Below the pieces are notes generated by a model. The model did not search any database and was not told where the DNA came from. It was given only the letters and a program-made list of their open reading frames with translations. Source: Streptomyces sp. NBC_00878 (lineage in GTDB: Bacteria > Actinomycetota > Actinomycetes > Streptomycetales > Streptomycetaceae). Taken from it: 64,000 bases of DNA. Each line of letters begins with the position of its first letter. Position 1 is the first letter of the stretch. The stretch spans positions 1,736,001-1,800,000 of the forward strand of contig NZ_JAPEOK010000001.1 of the NCBI RefSeq assembly GCF_026341515.1, written 5' to 3'. Shown piece by piece: positions 1 through 8,700 of the stretch. Made by a program: the position numbers and the translations under genes.

Positions 1-1
1 G

Positions 2-445
2 GGCGCGACCGGTGCGGGCGGGGCACCCGGGCCCGGCGGCGGCCGCGGACCACGCGGCGAGACCGGGCCGCCCGGACCGTCGGGCTCCCCGGGTCCGCCC
101 GGACCCTCGGGAGAGCCGGGAGAGCCCGGCGCGCCCGGCGAACCGGGTCCCGCGGGCGCCGACGGACTGAACGGAGCCCACGGCGCGGACGGAGCGGGTG
201 GTCCCGCCGGGCCGCCCGGTTCCGACGGCTCACAGGGCTACCAGGGCCCGAAGGGCGATCCCGGCGCCAAGGGCGAGAAGGGCGACCCCGGCCCCTCCTG
301 CCCGGACGGCTACACCCTCCAGGTACCCGCCGGCGACCCGGACGCCCTGGTCTGCCGCAGAACCGGCGGCGCGGCCCCCGCTCCCGAGCCCGCGGGGCTC
401 CTCCCGGTGCCGCCGCCACTGCTCCGACGGAGGGAACTCGCCTAG
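2..445 (+). CDS. Collagen-like (Gly-X-Y repeat) protein, 5' truncated by window edge
   Basis: An open frame runs in from the left edge with no start in the window and stops at TAG 443-445. About the first 97 residues visible are Gly-X-Y triplets rich in GPP, GEP, GAP and GEK, the hallmark of bacterial collagen-like proteins. After the triplets comes a short non-collagen tail with two Cys residues (PSCPDGYT and LVCRRT, about 20 residues apart) and a basic Pro/Leu-rich end ([15 protein letters not shown]). Bacterial collagen-like chains normally form trimers at the cell surface or outside the cell; the signal peptide, if any, lies outside the window. No sorting motif is seen at the C-terminus. 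Function beyond a structural or adhesive role is unknown. Confidence 0.8.
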   Translation, partial: GATGAGGAPGPGGGRGPRGETGPPGPSGSPGPPGPSGEPGEPGAPGEPGPAGADGLNGAHGADGAGGPAGPPGSDGSQGYQGPKGDPGAKGEKGDPGPSCPDGYTLQVPAGDPDALVCRRTGGAAPAPEPAGLLPVPPPLLRRRELA

Positions 446-764
446 CGACGGCACGCTTCTTCGCGACCCGCGGCACCTGGTGTTCCACAGTCACCGGGCG
501 GGCTCTCGTGATCATAGAAAGAGAAGAGGAGTCCGCCCGACCGCCGAATCGCGAACCCGCCCGACCGCCGAGGGGAGGCGCACACCACCACGCGGCACCA
601 AGACCTCGTCCGCCGTGCGCCAACTTCCCCCGCCACGACCCGTGCACGCTTCTTGTGGGGTGCCTGAAAGCCCAAGTAGCGTCTGTGGCGCGCACGTTGG
701 ACGTGGGATGTCCAGATGTCCAGACGTATCCAGATGTCCAGACGCATGAAGGGCAGGTCGCACC
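446..764. other. 319-bp intergenic region between collagen-like gene and sialidase
   Basis: No convincing gene is present; open frames here lack codon bias. It contains a 14-15 bp direct repeat (CCGCCCGACCGCCGA near 533-547 and 557-571) and, close to the sialidase start, two 16-bp direct repeats described separately. No clear terminator was found after the collagen-like gene. Confidence 0.6.
711..744. repeat. Two 16-bp direct repeats upstream of the sialidase gene
   Basis: The sequence TCCAGATGTCCAGACG occurs at 711-726 and again at 729-744, so the copies are 18 bp apart and end 20 bp before the sialidase ATG. Each copy also contains a duplicated TCCAGA-type half. The position fits an operator overlapping the promoter or leader, but no regulator can be assigned. 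Confidence 0.5.
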
Positions 765-2726
765 ATGCCGTCAAGCATTCGCGCACGTCTCAGATCCACT
801 GCTCGCGCACGCCTCGGCTCCACCCTGACAGCGGTTCTCACCGCGACCGCGCTGCTCGGGCTGCCTAGCACCGCGCACGCCCAACCGGCCGACGGGCCGA
901 CCGAATCCGCGAGGTCCGCCGCGTATACCGCGTCCACCGGGTCCACCGCGTCCACCGGGTTCGAGCAGCAGGTGCTCTTCAGGGCCTCGCAGGATCCCGG
1001 CTATGCCTGCTATCGCATCCCGGCCGTCGTGAAGACGACGAAGGGGACGCTGCTCGCGTTCGCCGAGGGCCGGGTGAACGACTGCAGCGACGCCGGCGAC
1101 ATAGACATCGTGCTCAAGCGCTCCACCGACGGCGGCCGCACCTGGGGCCCGCTCCAGGTCGTCAACGAGGGCGCGGGCGACACGCACGGCAACCCCGCCC
1201 CGATCGTGGACCGCGAGACCGGCCGCGTCGTACTGGCGGAGACGTACAACACGGGCCGTACGGACGGCCGGAACTGCGACGTGCCGTGCGACCGCACCCC
1301 GCACCTGCAGCACAGCGACGACGACGGGCTGACCTGGTCCGAGCCGCGCGATCTCAGCGACGAGATCCTGCCCGCCCACTGGAACTCCTGGTACGCGACC
1401 GGTCCCGTCCACGGCATCCAGCTGACCCGGGGCAGCCACGCGGGCCGGCTCGTCTTCGGCGTCAACACCGAGACGTGGAACGGCAGTCGGGTGAGCGCCA
1501 ACCACGCGGCGCTCATCGTCAGCGACGACGGCGGCGACCACTGGCGGATCGGGGCGACGGACTCCTGGCCGATCGCGGACGACGGCACGTTCCGGCAGAA
1601 GCCGTCCGAGGTGTCTATGACCGAGCGCGCCGACGGGACGATCCTCGTCAGCGGACGCGAGCAGGACGGCACCGCTCTCGGCCACCGCACCCAGGCCTTC
1701 AGCAGCGACGGCGGCGACAGCTTCGCCTCGCCCTTCCATGCCCTCCCGGACCTCTACGCGCCCCAGGTACAGGGTTCCACTCTGCGGGTGGGCAACCGCA
1801 TCCTGCTCGCCTGCCCTGGCGACCCGGACCGCCGCCGCACGATGACGATCCGCTCCTCCTACAACGGCGGACGCACCTGGGAAAGCGTGGACCGCGGCAA
1901 GGTCGTCACGACGGACTGGTCCGGGTACTCGGACATGGTGGACATCGGCGCCGACACGGTGGGCCTGATGTACGAGGGCGGCGCAGTGGACGCGCGCGAC
2001 GAGATCCGGTTCGCGCGGTTCACCCAGGACTGGCTGGGACCCCGCCGCGGCCCGGACCCGACCACCGCCGACCTCGCCCCGCAGGCACCCGCCGCGACGG
2101 TCCTCGGCGGGGCCGGGGAGACGGACGGCGTGTTCGGCGGCGCCCTGGAGTTCGACGGCACCGACGACGCCGTACGCCTGCCCTACCGTGACGAACTGCC
2201 GCTCGGGACAAAGGACTTCACCGCGTCGCTCTGGTTCCGCTACACGGCCACCACCGGTGAGCAGCCGCTGCTGTGGATGGGCGGGGTCGGTGGCACCCAG
2301 CCGCAGGTGTGGCTGCGCGGCGAACCCGCGAGCGGCCGCCTCCAGGGGCTGATCACCGTACGGGACGGCGCGAGCGCCCCGCGGTCCGCGTCCGTGCGCA
2401 CGACCGGCGCGTACAACGACGGCCAATGGCACCATCTGGCGCTGCGCCGCGGCGGCGGACAGCTCACGCTGTTCATCGACGGGACCTCGATCAGCACCGC
2501 GGACGTGCCGGGTTCCGTGAGCCGCAACTCGCCGTTCGGCGTGCACATCGGCCAGAAGCTCGACAGCCGGGCGCACTTCACGGGCGCGATCGACGACGTA
2601 CGGGTCTACGACCGGGCGCTCAGCGACGCCGAGCTGACCGATGCGCGGACCGGTACGGGAACCGCCAGTGTGACCCGGGACACCGTGCTGTGGCTGCCCA
2701 TGGACCGGGTGACCGGCAGCCACTAA
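765..2726 (+). CDS. Secreted exo-alpha-sialidase (neuraminidase) with C-terminal LamG-like module
   Basis: This enzyme is predicted to release terminal sialic acids from glycoconjugates outside the cell. Residues 1-39 form a Sec signal peptide ending in AHA. The catalytic six-bladed propeller (about 66-425) shows the YRIP arginine motif (R84) and repeated Asp boxes of the S-x-D-G-G-x-x-W type near 120, 184, 253, 313 and 366. A Tyr in SGYSDM (about 388) and a Glu near 282 fit the nucleophile pair of the family. Residues about 450-645 resemble a concanavalin/LamG carbohydrate-binding fold. ATG 765 is preceded by AAGGGCAGG. The next gene starts 10 bp after the stop, suggesting an operon. The overall GH33 assignment is firm; the natural substrate is not known. 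Confidence 0.9.
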   Translation: MPSSIRARLRSTARARLGSTLTAVLTATALLGLPSTAHAQPADGPTESARSAAYTASTGSTASTGFEQQVLFRASQDPGYACYRIPAVVKTTKGTLLAFAEGRVNDCSDAGDIDIVLKRSTDGGRTWGPLQVVNEGAGDTHGNPAPIVDRETGRVVLAETYNTGRTDGRNCDVPCDRTPHLQHSDDDGLTWSEPRDLSDEILPAHWNSWYATGPVHGIQLTRGSHAGRLVFGVNTETWNGSRVSANHAALIVSDDGGDHWRIGATDSWPIADDGTFRQKPSEVSMTERADGTILVSGREQDGTALGHRTQAFSSDGGDSFASPFHALPDLYAPQVQGSTLRVGNRILLACPGDPDRRRTMTIRSSYNGGRTWESVDRGKVVTTDWSGYSDMVDIGADTVGLMYEGGAVDARDEIRFARFTQDWLGPRRGPDPTTADLAPQAPAATVLGGAGETDGVFGGALEFDGTDDAVRLPYRDELPLGTKDFTASLWFRYTATTGEQPLLWMGGVGGTQPQVWLRGEPASGRLQGLITVRDGASAPRSASVRTTGAYNDGQWHHLALRRGGGQLTLFIDGTSISTADVPGSVSRNSPFGVHIGQKLDSRAHFTGAIDDVRVYDRALSDAELTDARTGTGTASVTRDTVLWLPMDRVTGSH

Positions 2727-2736
2727 CGTCCCGGAC

Positions 2737-3972
2737 GTGCCCGACGACGCACGAGCACGACAGCGCACGGGGGCCGGGCTTGGCCTGCTCCTGGCCCTGG
2801 CCCTCGGGGCCGTCCTGCTCACCGCCCTCCCGGCGGACAAGGACCGGGAGGGCTCCTGCCGGGCCCGTACGGTCACGTCGTGGGCCGCGGACTCGGGGCT
2901 CACCGGCGAGTTCGCGCGGTACGGGGACGACGCCTCGCGGGCCGACGACTGGACCGGCGGCGACGGCACCCACTCGGTGCGGCTGCCGGACGGCCGGGTG
3001 CTGTGGCTGTTCTCGGACACATATCTCGGCCAGGTGTACCGGCCGCCGAACCCGGCGGGCGAGTCCTACGCGTGGCGGGACACCACCGCGCCCCTGGTGC
3101 GCAACTCGGCCGTGGTCATGGACGACGGCCGCCTCCAACGCACCCTCCCCGCGCCGCTGTTCGCGGACCCGGCCCCGGGCCAGTGGCGCTGGCCGGTGGC
3201 CGCCCGGGTCGAGCCGCGCTCCCCCGGCTCCTCCGAACAGGTCGTACGGGTCGTGCTGTGGACCCGTACGACCGGCGCGTACCCCTGGATCTACGGCGTG
3301 CCGACGGCCACCGAGGTGGCCACGCTCTCGCTGCCCGATCTGCGGCTCGAAGGCATCGTGCGAATCCTCGACCAGCAGCGGGTCCAGGACCCGGCGCGGC
3401 GGGTGCTGTTCGGCACGACCGCGCTGACCGACGACGGCGACTGGACGTACGTCTTCGGCGGCGACGACGCGCGGGCCGCCGCCCAGCCCGCGTCGAAGGC
3501 GTACGTCGCGCGGGTGCCCCGGGGGCGGCTGGCGGATCCCGGCGCTTGGCGGTACTGGGACGGCGAGCGGTGGACCATCCCCTCGCTCATGAAGCCCGTG
3601 CTGGGCGACGGCGGGCGAAAGGGGGTGGGAAGCGCCTTCACGGTCGCCCGCGACGGGGGCACGTATGTGCTGTTCACGATGGCGGCGGGCGCCGAGGGTC
3701 TGACGACCGTCACCTCGTACTGGGCGTGCTCCCCCACCGGGCCCTGGTACGGGCCCGGCAAGGGCTTCAGCCCGCCCCTGCCGGAGCAGCGGGCGGGCGT
3801 GGCCGCGTACAACCCGCAGCTCCACCCGACGGTGAGCCGGGGCAGGCTCGTGCTCAGCTACGACGTCAACTGGCTGGACGCGAGCGGCGGTGTCGCGGCG
3901 CAGGCGAACCTCAGCCGGAACGTGTCCCTGTACCGACCGCGATTCGTGACTCTGCGGCTGGGGCCGGGGTGA
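2737..3972 (+). CDS. Membrane-anchored DUF4185/DUF5005-like beta-propeller protein
   Basis: The 411-residue product begins with a basic stretch and one hydrophobic segment (about 14-33), so it is either secreted or held by an N-terminal anchor. The rest has beta-propeller features seen in DUF4185/DUF5005 families: DGRVLWLFSDTYLG near 84-97, TTALTDDGDWTYVFGG near 228, and repeated aromatic-Gly turns. These families are often found with glycan-degrading genes, and here the gene follows the sialidase after 10 bp, so a role in glycan binding or hydrolysis is inferred. GTG 2737 has only a weak ribosome binding site (translational coupling is likely). Its 3' end overlaps the convergent transporter gene by 62 bp. 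Confidence 0.65.
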   Translation: MPDDARARQRTGAGLGLLLALALGAVLLTALPADKDREGSCRARTVTSWAADSGLTGEFARYGDDASRADDWTGGDGTHSVRLPDGRVLWLFSDTYLGQVYRPPNPAGESYAWRDTTAPLVRNSAVVMDDGRLQRTLPAPLFADPAPGQWRWPVAARVEPRSPGSSEQVVRVVLWTRTTGAYPWIYGVPTATEVATLSLPDLRLEGIVRILDQQRVQDPARRVLFGTTALTDDGDWTYVFGGDDARAAAQPASKAYVARVPRGRLADPGAWRYWDGERWTIPSLMKPVLGDGGRKGVGSAFTVARDGGTYVLFTMAAGAEGLTTVTSYWACSPTGPWYGPGKGFSPPLPEQRAGVAAYNPQLHPTVSRGRLVLSYDVNWLDASGGVAAQANLSRNVSLYRPRFVTLRLGPG

Positions 3973-4954
3973 CGGGCTGGTCCGCCTCGGGGTCGCGGGA
4001 GCGGCGTTTGGCGATGACCGCGCAGACCATGAGCTGCATCTGGTGGAAGAGCATCAGTGGCAGGACGGCCAGTGAGGCGTGGGCGCCGAACAGTACGCTC
4101 GCCATGGGCAGTCCGGCCGCCAGGGACTTCTTCGACCCGGCGAACTGGATGGCGACGCGGTCCTCGCGGTTGAAGCCGAGCGCCTTCGAGCCGTACCAGG
4201 TGAGCGCCAGCATCACGGCGAGCAGCACGGCCTCGACCGCGAGCAGACCGCCCAGGCGCAGCGGGCTGACCTGGTGCCAGATGCCCTGCACCATGCCCTC
4301 GCTGAACGCGGTGTAGACGACCAGGAGTATCGACCCGCGGTCGACGTATCCGAGGACCTTCTTGTGGCGGGTGATGAAGCCGCCGATCCACCGCCGCAGC
4401 ACCTGCCCCGCCAGGAACGGCACGAGCAGTTGGAGCACGATCTTCAGCAGCGAGTCGGCCGAGAACCCGCCCCCGCTGCTGCCGAGGAGCACCGCGGCGA
4501 GCAGCGGAGTGAGCACGATGCCCACGAGGGAGGAGAACGAGCCCGCGCAGATCGCGGCGGGTACGTTGCCGCGCGCGATGGAGGTGAAGGCGATCGAGGA
4601 CTGGACCGTGGACGGGACCAGGGTGAGGAAGAGCAGACCGGTGTAGAGCGAGTGGTTCAGGAGCACCGGTTCGAGGCCGCGCGCCGCCAGACCGAGCAGC
4701 GGGAACAGCACGAATGTGCAGGCCAGGACCGTGATGTGGAGGCGCCAGTGGCGCAGGCCGTCCATCGCCTCGCGGGTGGACAGGCGGGCCCCGTAGAGGA
4801 AGAAGAGGAAGGCGATCGCCGCGGTGGAGGCGCCGGACGCGACATCGGCTCCGGTCCCCCGGGCGGGCAGAAGGGCGGCGAGGCCCACCGTCCCGAGCAG
4901 CAGCAGGATGTACGGGTCGATCGGCAGCCAGGACGGCCACTTCAGGCGTTTCAC
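3911..4954 (-). CDS. Bile acid:sodium symporter-like (SBF-like, YfeH-type) transporter
   Basis: This is a 347-residue polytopic membrane protein with about ten hydrophobic segments. It fits the SBF-like family (PF13593 type; CPA/bile-acid symporter superfamily), including a LVPSTVQSSIAFTSIARGN segment near 112-130 and an AGSKKSLAAGLPMA segment near 272, the crossed-helix motifs of the family. Substrate is unknown; members move organic anions or small acids with sodium. The gene is divergent from a LysR regulator with a repeat-bearing 163-bp gap, which suggests control by that regulator. The 3' end overlaps the end of the convergent propeller gene. Confidence 0.85.
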   Translation of the reverse strand: MKRLKWPSWLPIDPYILLLLGTVGLAALLPARGTGADVASGASTAAIAFLFFLYGARLSTREAMDGLRHWRLHITVLACTFVLFPLLGLAARGLEPVLLNHSLYTGLLFLTLVPSTVQSSIAFTSIARGNVPAAICAGSFSSLVGIVLTPLLAAVLLGSSGGGFSADSLLKIVLQLLVPFLAGQVLRRWIGGFITRHKKVLGYVDRGSILLVVYTAFSEGMVQGIWHQVSPLRLGGLLAVEAVLLAVMLALTWYGSKALGFNREDRVAIQFAGSKKSLAAGLPMASVLFGAHASLAVLPLMLFHQMQLMVCAVIAKRRSRDPEADQPVTPAPAAESRIAVGTGTRSG

Positions 4955-4974
4955 GGTGCTCCGTTGCTCAGTCG

Positions 4975-5026
4975 GTTCAGTGCGGCGGTTCAGTGCGGCG
5001 GTTCAGCGCGGCGGTTCAGTGCTGGG
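4975..5026. repeat. Four tandem 13-bp repeats in the LysR/transporter divergent gap
   Basis: GTTCAGTGCGGCG is repeated at 4975, 4988, 5001 (one change, CGCGGCG) and 5014 (tail diverges). The array starts 20 bp upstream of the transporter ATG and lies between divergent genes, where it could provide an iterated protein-binding site. A separate palindrome ATCATGAT at 5092-5099 sits 18 bp before the LysR start. Confidence 0.6.
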
Positions 5027-5117
5027 TCGTGCCCTCTCCATCGTCCTCCGGAGACCCTTGATCGGGAATCCGGCATACCACTCTGACTGTCATCATGATT
5101 CGCGATACCCTGGGACT

Positions 5118-5984
5118 GTGTACGACCCTTCACAGCTGCGTACGTTCCTGGCGGTGGCCCAGACGTTGAGCTTCACGCAGGCGGCCCGGCGGCTCGGGGT
5201 GCGCCAGTCCACGGTCAGCCAGCATGTGCGGCGCCTGGAGGACACCACCGGGCGGCAGCTGTTCTCGCGGGACACCCACTCCGTGGAGCTGACGGAGGAC
5301 GGCGAGGCGATGCTCGGCTTCGCGCGCCGCATCCTGGAGGCGCACGAGCAGGCGGCGGCGTTCTTCACGGGCACGCGGCTGCGTGGCCGCCTGCGCTTCG
5401 GCGCCTCGGAGGACTTCGTCCTCACCCGCCTCACCGAGATCCTGGAGGGCTTCCGGCACGACCACCCGGAGGTCGACCTGGAGCTGACGGTCGAGCTCTC
5501 GGGAACGTTGCACGAGCAACTGGCCGACGGAAAGCTCGACCTGGTGCTGGCCAAGCGCCGCCCCGAGGACCCGCGCGGCGAACTGGTCTGGCACGACCGC
5601 CTGGTGTGGATCGGCGCGGAGCGGCTCCGGCTGGACCCCGAGCGTCCGGTGCCGCTGATCGTGTACCCGCCGCCGGGCATCACCCGCGCCCTCGCCCTGG
5701 AGGCTCTGGAACGCCAGGGCCGCGCCTGGCGCATCGCCTGCACCAGCGGCAGCCTCAACGGCCTCATCGCCGCCGCCCGGGCGGGCCTGGGCGTGATGGC
5801 CCACTCCCGCGGCCTGATCCCGCCGGGCCTGGTCCGCGTCCCCGACCGCGCCGGCCTCCCCGAACTGGGCAAGGTCGATTTCGTCCTCGTACACGGCACA
5901 CGCCACACGGCGGCCCAGGGCGCGGCGGACGCGTTGGCGGCCTCGATCCTGGCGGGCGGGGACAGGCTGCACCGAACTCGCTGA
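5118..5984 (+). CDS. LysR family transcriptional regulator
   Basis: The 288-residue product has the N-terminal winged helix of LysR proteins (LRTFLAVAQTLSFTQAARRLGVRQSTVSQHVRRLE at about 7-41) and a periplasmic-binding-protein-like effector domain (about 90-275). GTG 5118 gives the usual LysR length; an upstream in-frame extension to 4824 covers the divergent promoter and is rejected. LysR proteins usually regulate the divergent neighbour, here the SBF-like transporter, in response to a small ligand. The stop is followed by copy A of the dispersed repeat. Confidence 0.9.
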   Translation: MYDPSQLRTFLAVAQTLSFTQAARRLGVRQSTVSQHVRRLEDTTGRQLFSRDTHSVELTEDGEAMLGFARRILEAHEQAAAFFTGTRLRGRLRFGASEDFVLTRLTEILEGFRHDHPEVDLELTVELSGTLHEQLADGKLDLVLAKRRPEDPRGELVWHDRLVWIGAERLRLDPERPVPLIVYPPPGITRALALEALERQGRAWRIACTSGSLNGLIAAARAGLGVMAHSRGLIPPGLVRVPDRAGLPELGKVDFVLVHGTRHTAAQGAADALAASILAGGDRLHRTR

Positions 5985-5989
5985 GTCCG

Positions 5990-6070
5990 GGGGGCGCCCC
6001 TTCAGGGGCGCGGGGCTCTGACATTTGCGGCTCCGCCGCGGGGCGCGACCAGCCACAACGCACCCGCGGA
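5990..6070. repeat. Dispersed intergenic repeat, copy A
   Basis: The core reads GGGGCGCGGGGCT, then TGACATTTGCGG, then CTCCGCCGCG and GGGCGCGACCAGCC. It includes the small hairpin GCGGC-TCC-GCCGC. The copy lies between the convergent LysR (+) and Lrp/AsnC (-) genes. Near-identical copies occur at 8765 and (reverse orientation) 51490. Confidence 0.7.
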
Positions 6071-6093
6071 TTTGCCACGCGCCCCGCGAAGCG

Positions 6094-7068
6094 CTAACGC
6101 GTCCTCCGCTGATAGGTCAGCTGCTTGACCCGCCGAAGGAACGGCGAGGTCTCCACAAGCTGCACCCCTTCAAGCCGCCCAAGCTTCCCACTCACATACG
6201 CGTAGAGCGCGGCGGTATCCCGCGAAATCACCGTGGCGACCAGATTCGACGGCCCCGCCGTAGCCGCCGCGTGGGCGATCTCCTCGTGCCCGGCGAGCGC
6301 TCTCCCCACCGCGTCCAGCGCCCCGGGCGCCGCCGTGATCCACAGGATGGCCCCGACGGAGACCCCGATCAGCCCGGTGTCGTACTCGATGTCGATGAAC
6401 AGCGCACCGGAGCCGAGCAGTTGGCCGAGCCGCCGCTTGACGGCGGACTCCGAGCGCCCGGTGGCCCGCGCCAACTCCGGGTACGTGGCACGGCCGTCCC
6501 GTTCGAGGGCGCTGACCAGCGGCTCGTCCTCGGCGGTGATCCGGGCCGGCCCGGCGTCCGCAGCCGGCGCCCGGCGCAATGCGGCGACCTGTTCACCGGT
6601 GAGCGGCCCGTGCTTGACCAGCCACCCCACCGGGCCGCCGAAGAACGTGTGCAGCAGCTGGAAGGCGCGGATCTCCACGATGTGCGGCGTCCGCGGCAGC
6701 TTGCCGAGCAACAGGTCGTCCTGGTCTCCCGCGGTCCGCGGCCGGGTCATGCAGACGACCTCGGTGCCGCCCGAGGTGAGACCGATCCAGGCCGTGTCGG
6801 GGCGCCGCGCCAGGGCGTTCGCGATGGTCTCCGCGCCGTCCGGCGCGCAGCGCAGCCGGAGCATCCAGTCGTCCCGGCCGAGCTTCCTGTTGTTGCGTAC
6901 GGCGACGACGCGCAGCCCGCCCTCGGCGCGGAGTCTGCGGTAGCGGCGGGCCACCGTCTGGTCCGAGACGCCGAGGACGGCGGCGATCCGGCTGAAGGGG
7001 GCCCGCCCGTCGACCTCCAGTGCGTGGAGGAGTTCCACGTCGAGCGCGTCGGTGGCATCGGATTCCAT
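6094..7068 (-). CDS. Double-domain Lrp/AsnC family transcriptional regulator
   Basis: The 324-residue product contains two Lrp/AsnC units in tandem. Each has a winged HTH (VELLHALEVDGRAPFSRIAAVLGVSDQTVARRYRRL at about 11-45; EPLVSALERDGRATYPELARATGRSESAVKRRL at about 181-213) and an alpha/beta RAM-like half. Single-unit Lrp proteins are about 150 residues, so this is a fused dimer, a form common in Streptomyces. The gene is divergent from the MFS transporter with a 138-bp gap and probably regulates it. The effector is unknown. Confidence 0.88.
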   Translation of the reverse strand: MESDATDALDVELLHALEVDGRAPFSRIAAVLGVSDQTVARRYRRLRAEGGLRVVAVRNNRKLGRDDWMLRLRCAPDGAETIANALARRPDTAWIGLTSGGTEVVCMTRPRTAGDQDDLLLGKLPRTPHIVEIRAFQLLHTFFGGPVGWLVKHGPLTGEQVAALRRAPAADAGPARITAEDEPLVSALERDGRATYPELARATGRSESAVKRRLGQLLGSGALFIDIEYDTGLIGVSVGAILWITAAPGALDAVGRALAGHEEIAHAAATAGPSNLVATVISRDTAALYAYVSGKLGRLEGVQLVETSPFLRRVKQLTYQRRTR

Positions 7069-7206
7069 CGATGGATCGCCCTTCCGTGTCGTTTCCGGGC
7101 GTCATGGCGCCGCCGATCACCTGGATCGTCCGGCGGCACCTCATCGTACGAGGGACGGATGGTGAGGCACGCCGGACGCGTGCCGTGGGACGAGGAGTTG
7201 CCGAGG

Positions 7207-8700
7207 ATGCGTACATGGGGACCGCTCACCGCGGTCTGTCTGGGCACGTTCATGCTGTTGCTGGACGTGACGATCGTGATCGTGGCGCTGCCCGACATCG
7301 CGCGGGCGCTGGATGCCTCACTGAGCGATCTGCAGTGGGTCGTCGACGGGTACGCGCTGGCGCTGGCCGCGCTGTTGCTCGCGGCGGGCGCGGCGGCCGA
7401 CGTACTGGGCCGGCGCCGGATGCATGTGGCGGGTGTCGTGCTGTTCGCGGCGGCTTCGCTGTGGTGCGGGCTCGCGTCCGGGCCCGGGATGCTGGTGGCG
7501 GCGCGCGCGGTGCAGGGGGTGGGCGCGGCCGCGATGTTCGCGACGACGCTGCCGCTGCTGGGCTCGGTGTACCAGGGACGACAGCGGTCCGCGGCGCTCG
7601 GTGTGTGGGGCGCGGTGAGCGGTTCCGCGGCCGCGGTCGGGCCACTGGCCGGCGGGCTGCTCGCGGAGGGGCCGGGCTGGCGGTGGATCTTCTTCGTCAA
7701 CCTGCCGGTGAGCGTGGTCTCGGTGTGGCTGACCCTGCGGGTGGTGCCCGAGTCGCGCGGCCGTCGGGAGATGCGGGTGGACTGGGCGGGTACGGCGACG
7801 TTCGCGTGCTTCGCCGGGGCGACGACGTACGCGACGGTGCGGGCGGGGTCGGACGGCTGGACGTCTACGCCCACGGCCATGTCGTACGGGCTCGCGGCGC
7901 TCTCGCTGCTCTGCTTCGTCCTCGTCGAGCGCCGGGCCGCCCATCCGCTGCTCGATCTCGCGCTGCTGCGCAGGCCCGCGTTCGTGGGCGTGATGCTGGG
8001 TGCGCTGGCCTTCAACGCGGCGGCGTTCGGCGTGATCCCCTATCTGTCGATCTGGCTGCAGACGCTGCTGGGGATGAGCCCGGTGCACGGCGGGCTGGTG
8101 CTGCTGCCGCTGACCGGGGCGTCGGTCGTGGCGTCGGTGCTCGTGGGGCGGCTGCTGCACGGCGTCCCGGCACGGATCACCGTCGGCGGCGGGCTGTTGC
8201 TCATCGGGGCCGGCATGTTCTGTCAGGCGGTGCTCGACGCGAGCTCGACCTGGACGGTCCTCGTGCCCGGTCTGATCCTGGTGGGCCTCGGTACGGGTCT
8301 GGTGGCGCCGACGCTGGCGGGCGCCGCGCTGGCCACCGTACGGCCCGAACGCGCGGGCATGGCGGGCGGCGCGGTCAACACCGCCCGGCAGCTGGGGTAC
8401 GCGCTCGGTGTCGCCGCCTTCGGCACGGTCCTGACGTCCCGGATGCGGGACACCCTCCCGCACGACTCCGCACACACCCTCGCGGGCGGCGGCGCGGAGG
8501 CCCTACGGGGAACGTTCTCCTCCCACACCTTGCACACGGCCTTCGCATCGGGCCTCAACACGGCGTCGGTGATGGCGGGAGCGACAGCGATCCTGGCCGG
8601 CGCCCTGGTCCTGACACTGGCACGAACCCCTCACCAAGAGCGGGAGACATCGACCGAGCCCCCGATCCCGACCGAGGAACTTCCGGCGCGACACGGCTGA
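7207..8700 (+). CDS. MFS drug:proton antiporter, DHA2 (14-TMS, EmrB/QacA) type
   Basis: The 497-residue product has about fourteen hydrophobic segments. It carries the DHA2 motif C region LDVTIVIVALPDIARAL at about 19-35 and the loop 2-3 motif GAAADVLGRRRMHV near 65-78. Such pumps export drugs, dyes or natural products using the proton gradient. ATG 7207 is preceded by GAGGAG at 7192-7197; an upstream in-frame ATG at 7159 lacks a good site. It is divergent from the double Lrp regulator, which likely controls it. Confidence 0.88.
   Translation: MRTWGPLTAVCLGTFMLLLDVTIVIVALPDIARALDASLSDLQWVVDGYALALAALLLAAGAAADVLGRRRMHVAGVVLFAAASLWCGLASGPGMLVAARAVQGVGAAAMFATTLPLLGSVYQGRQRSAALGVWGAVSGSAAAVGPLAGGLLAEGPGWRWIFFVNLPVSVVSVWLTLRVVPESRGRREMRVDWAGTATFACFAGATTYATVRAGSDGWTSTPTAMSYGLAALSLLCFVLVERRAAHPLLDLALLRRPAFVGVMLGALAFNAAAFGVIPYLSIWLQTLLGMSPVHGGLVLLPLTGASVVASVLVGRLLHGVPARITVGGGLLLIGAGMFCQAVLDASSTWTVLVPGLILVGLGTGLVAPTLAGAALATVRPERAGMAGGAVNTARQLGYALGVAAFGTVLTSRMRDTLPHDSAHTLAGGGAEALRGTFSSHTLHTAFASGLNTASVMAGATAILAGALVLTLARTPHQERETSTEPPIPTEELPARHG

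Noticed and set aside
771..3020. Minus-strand 749-residue open frame
   Set aside because: It is antisense to the sialidase, which is unmistakable on the plus strand.
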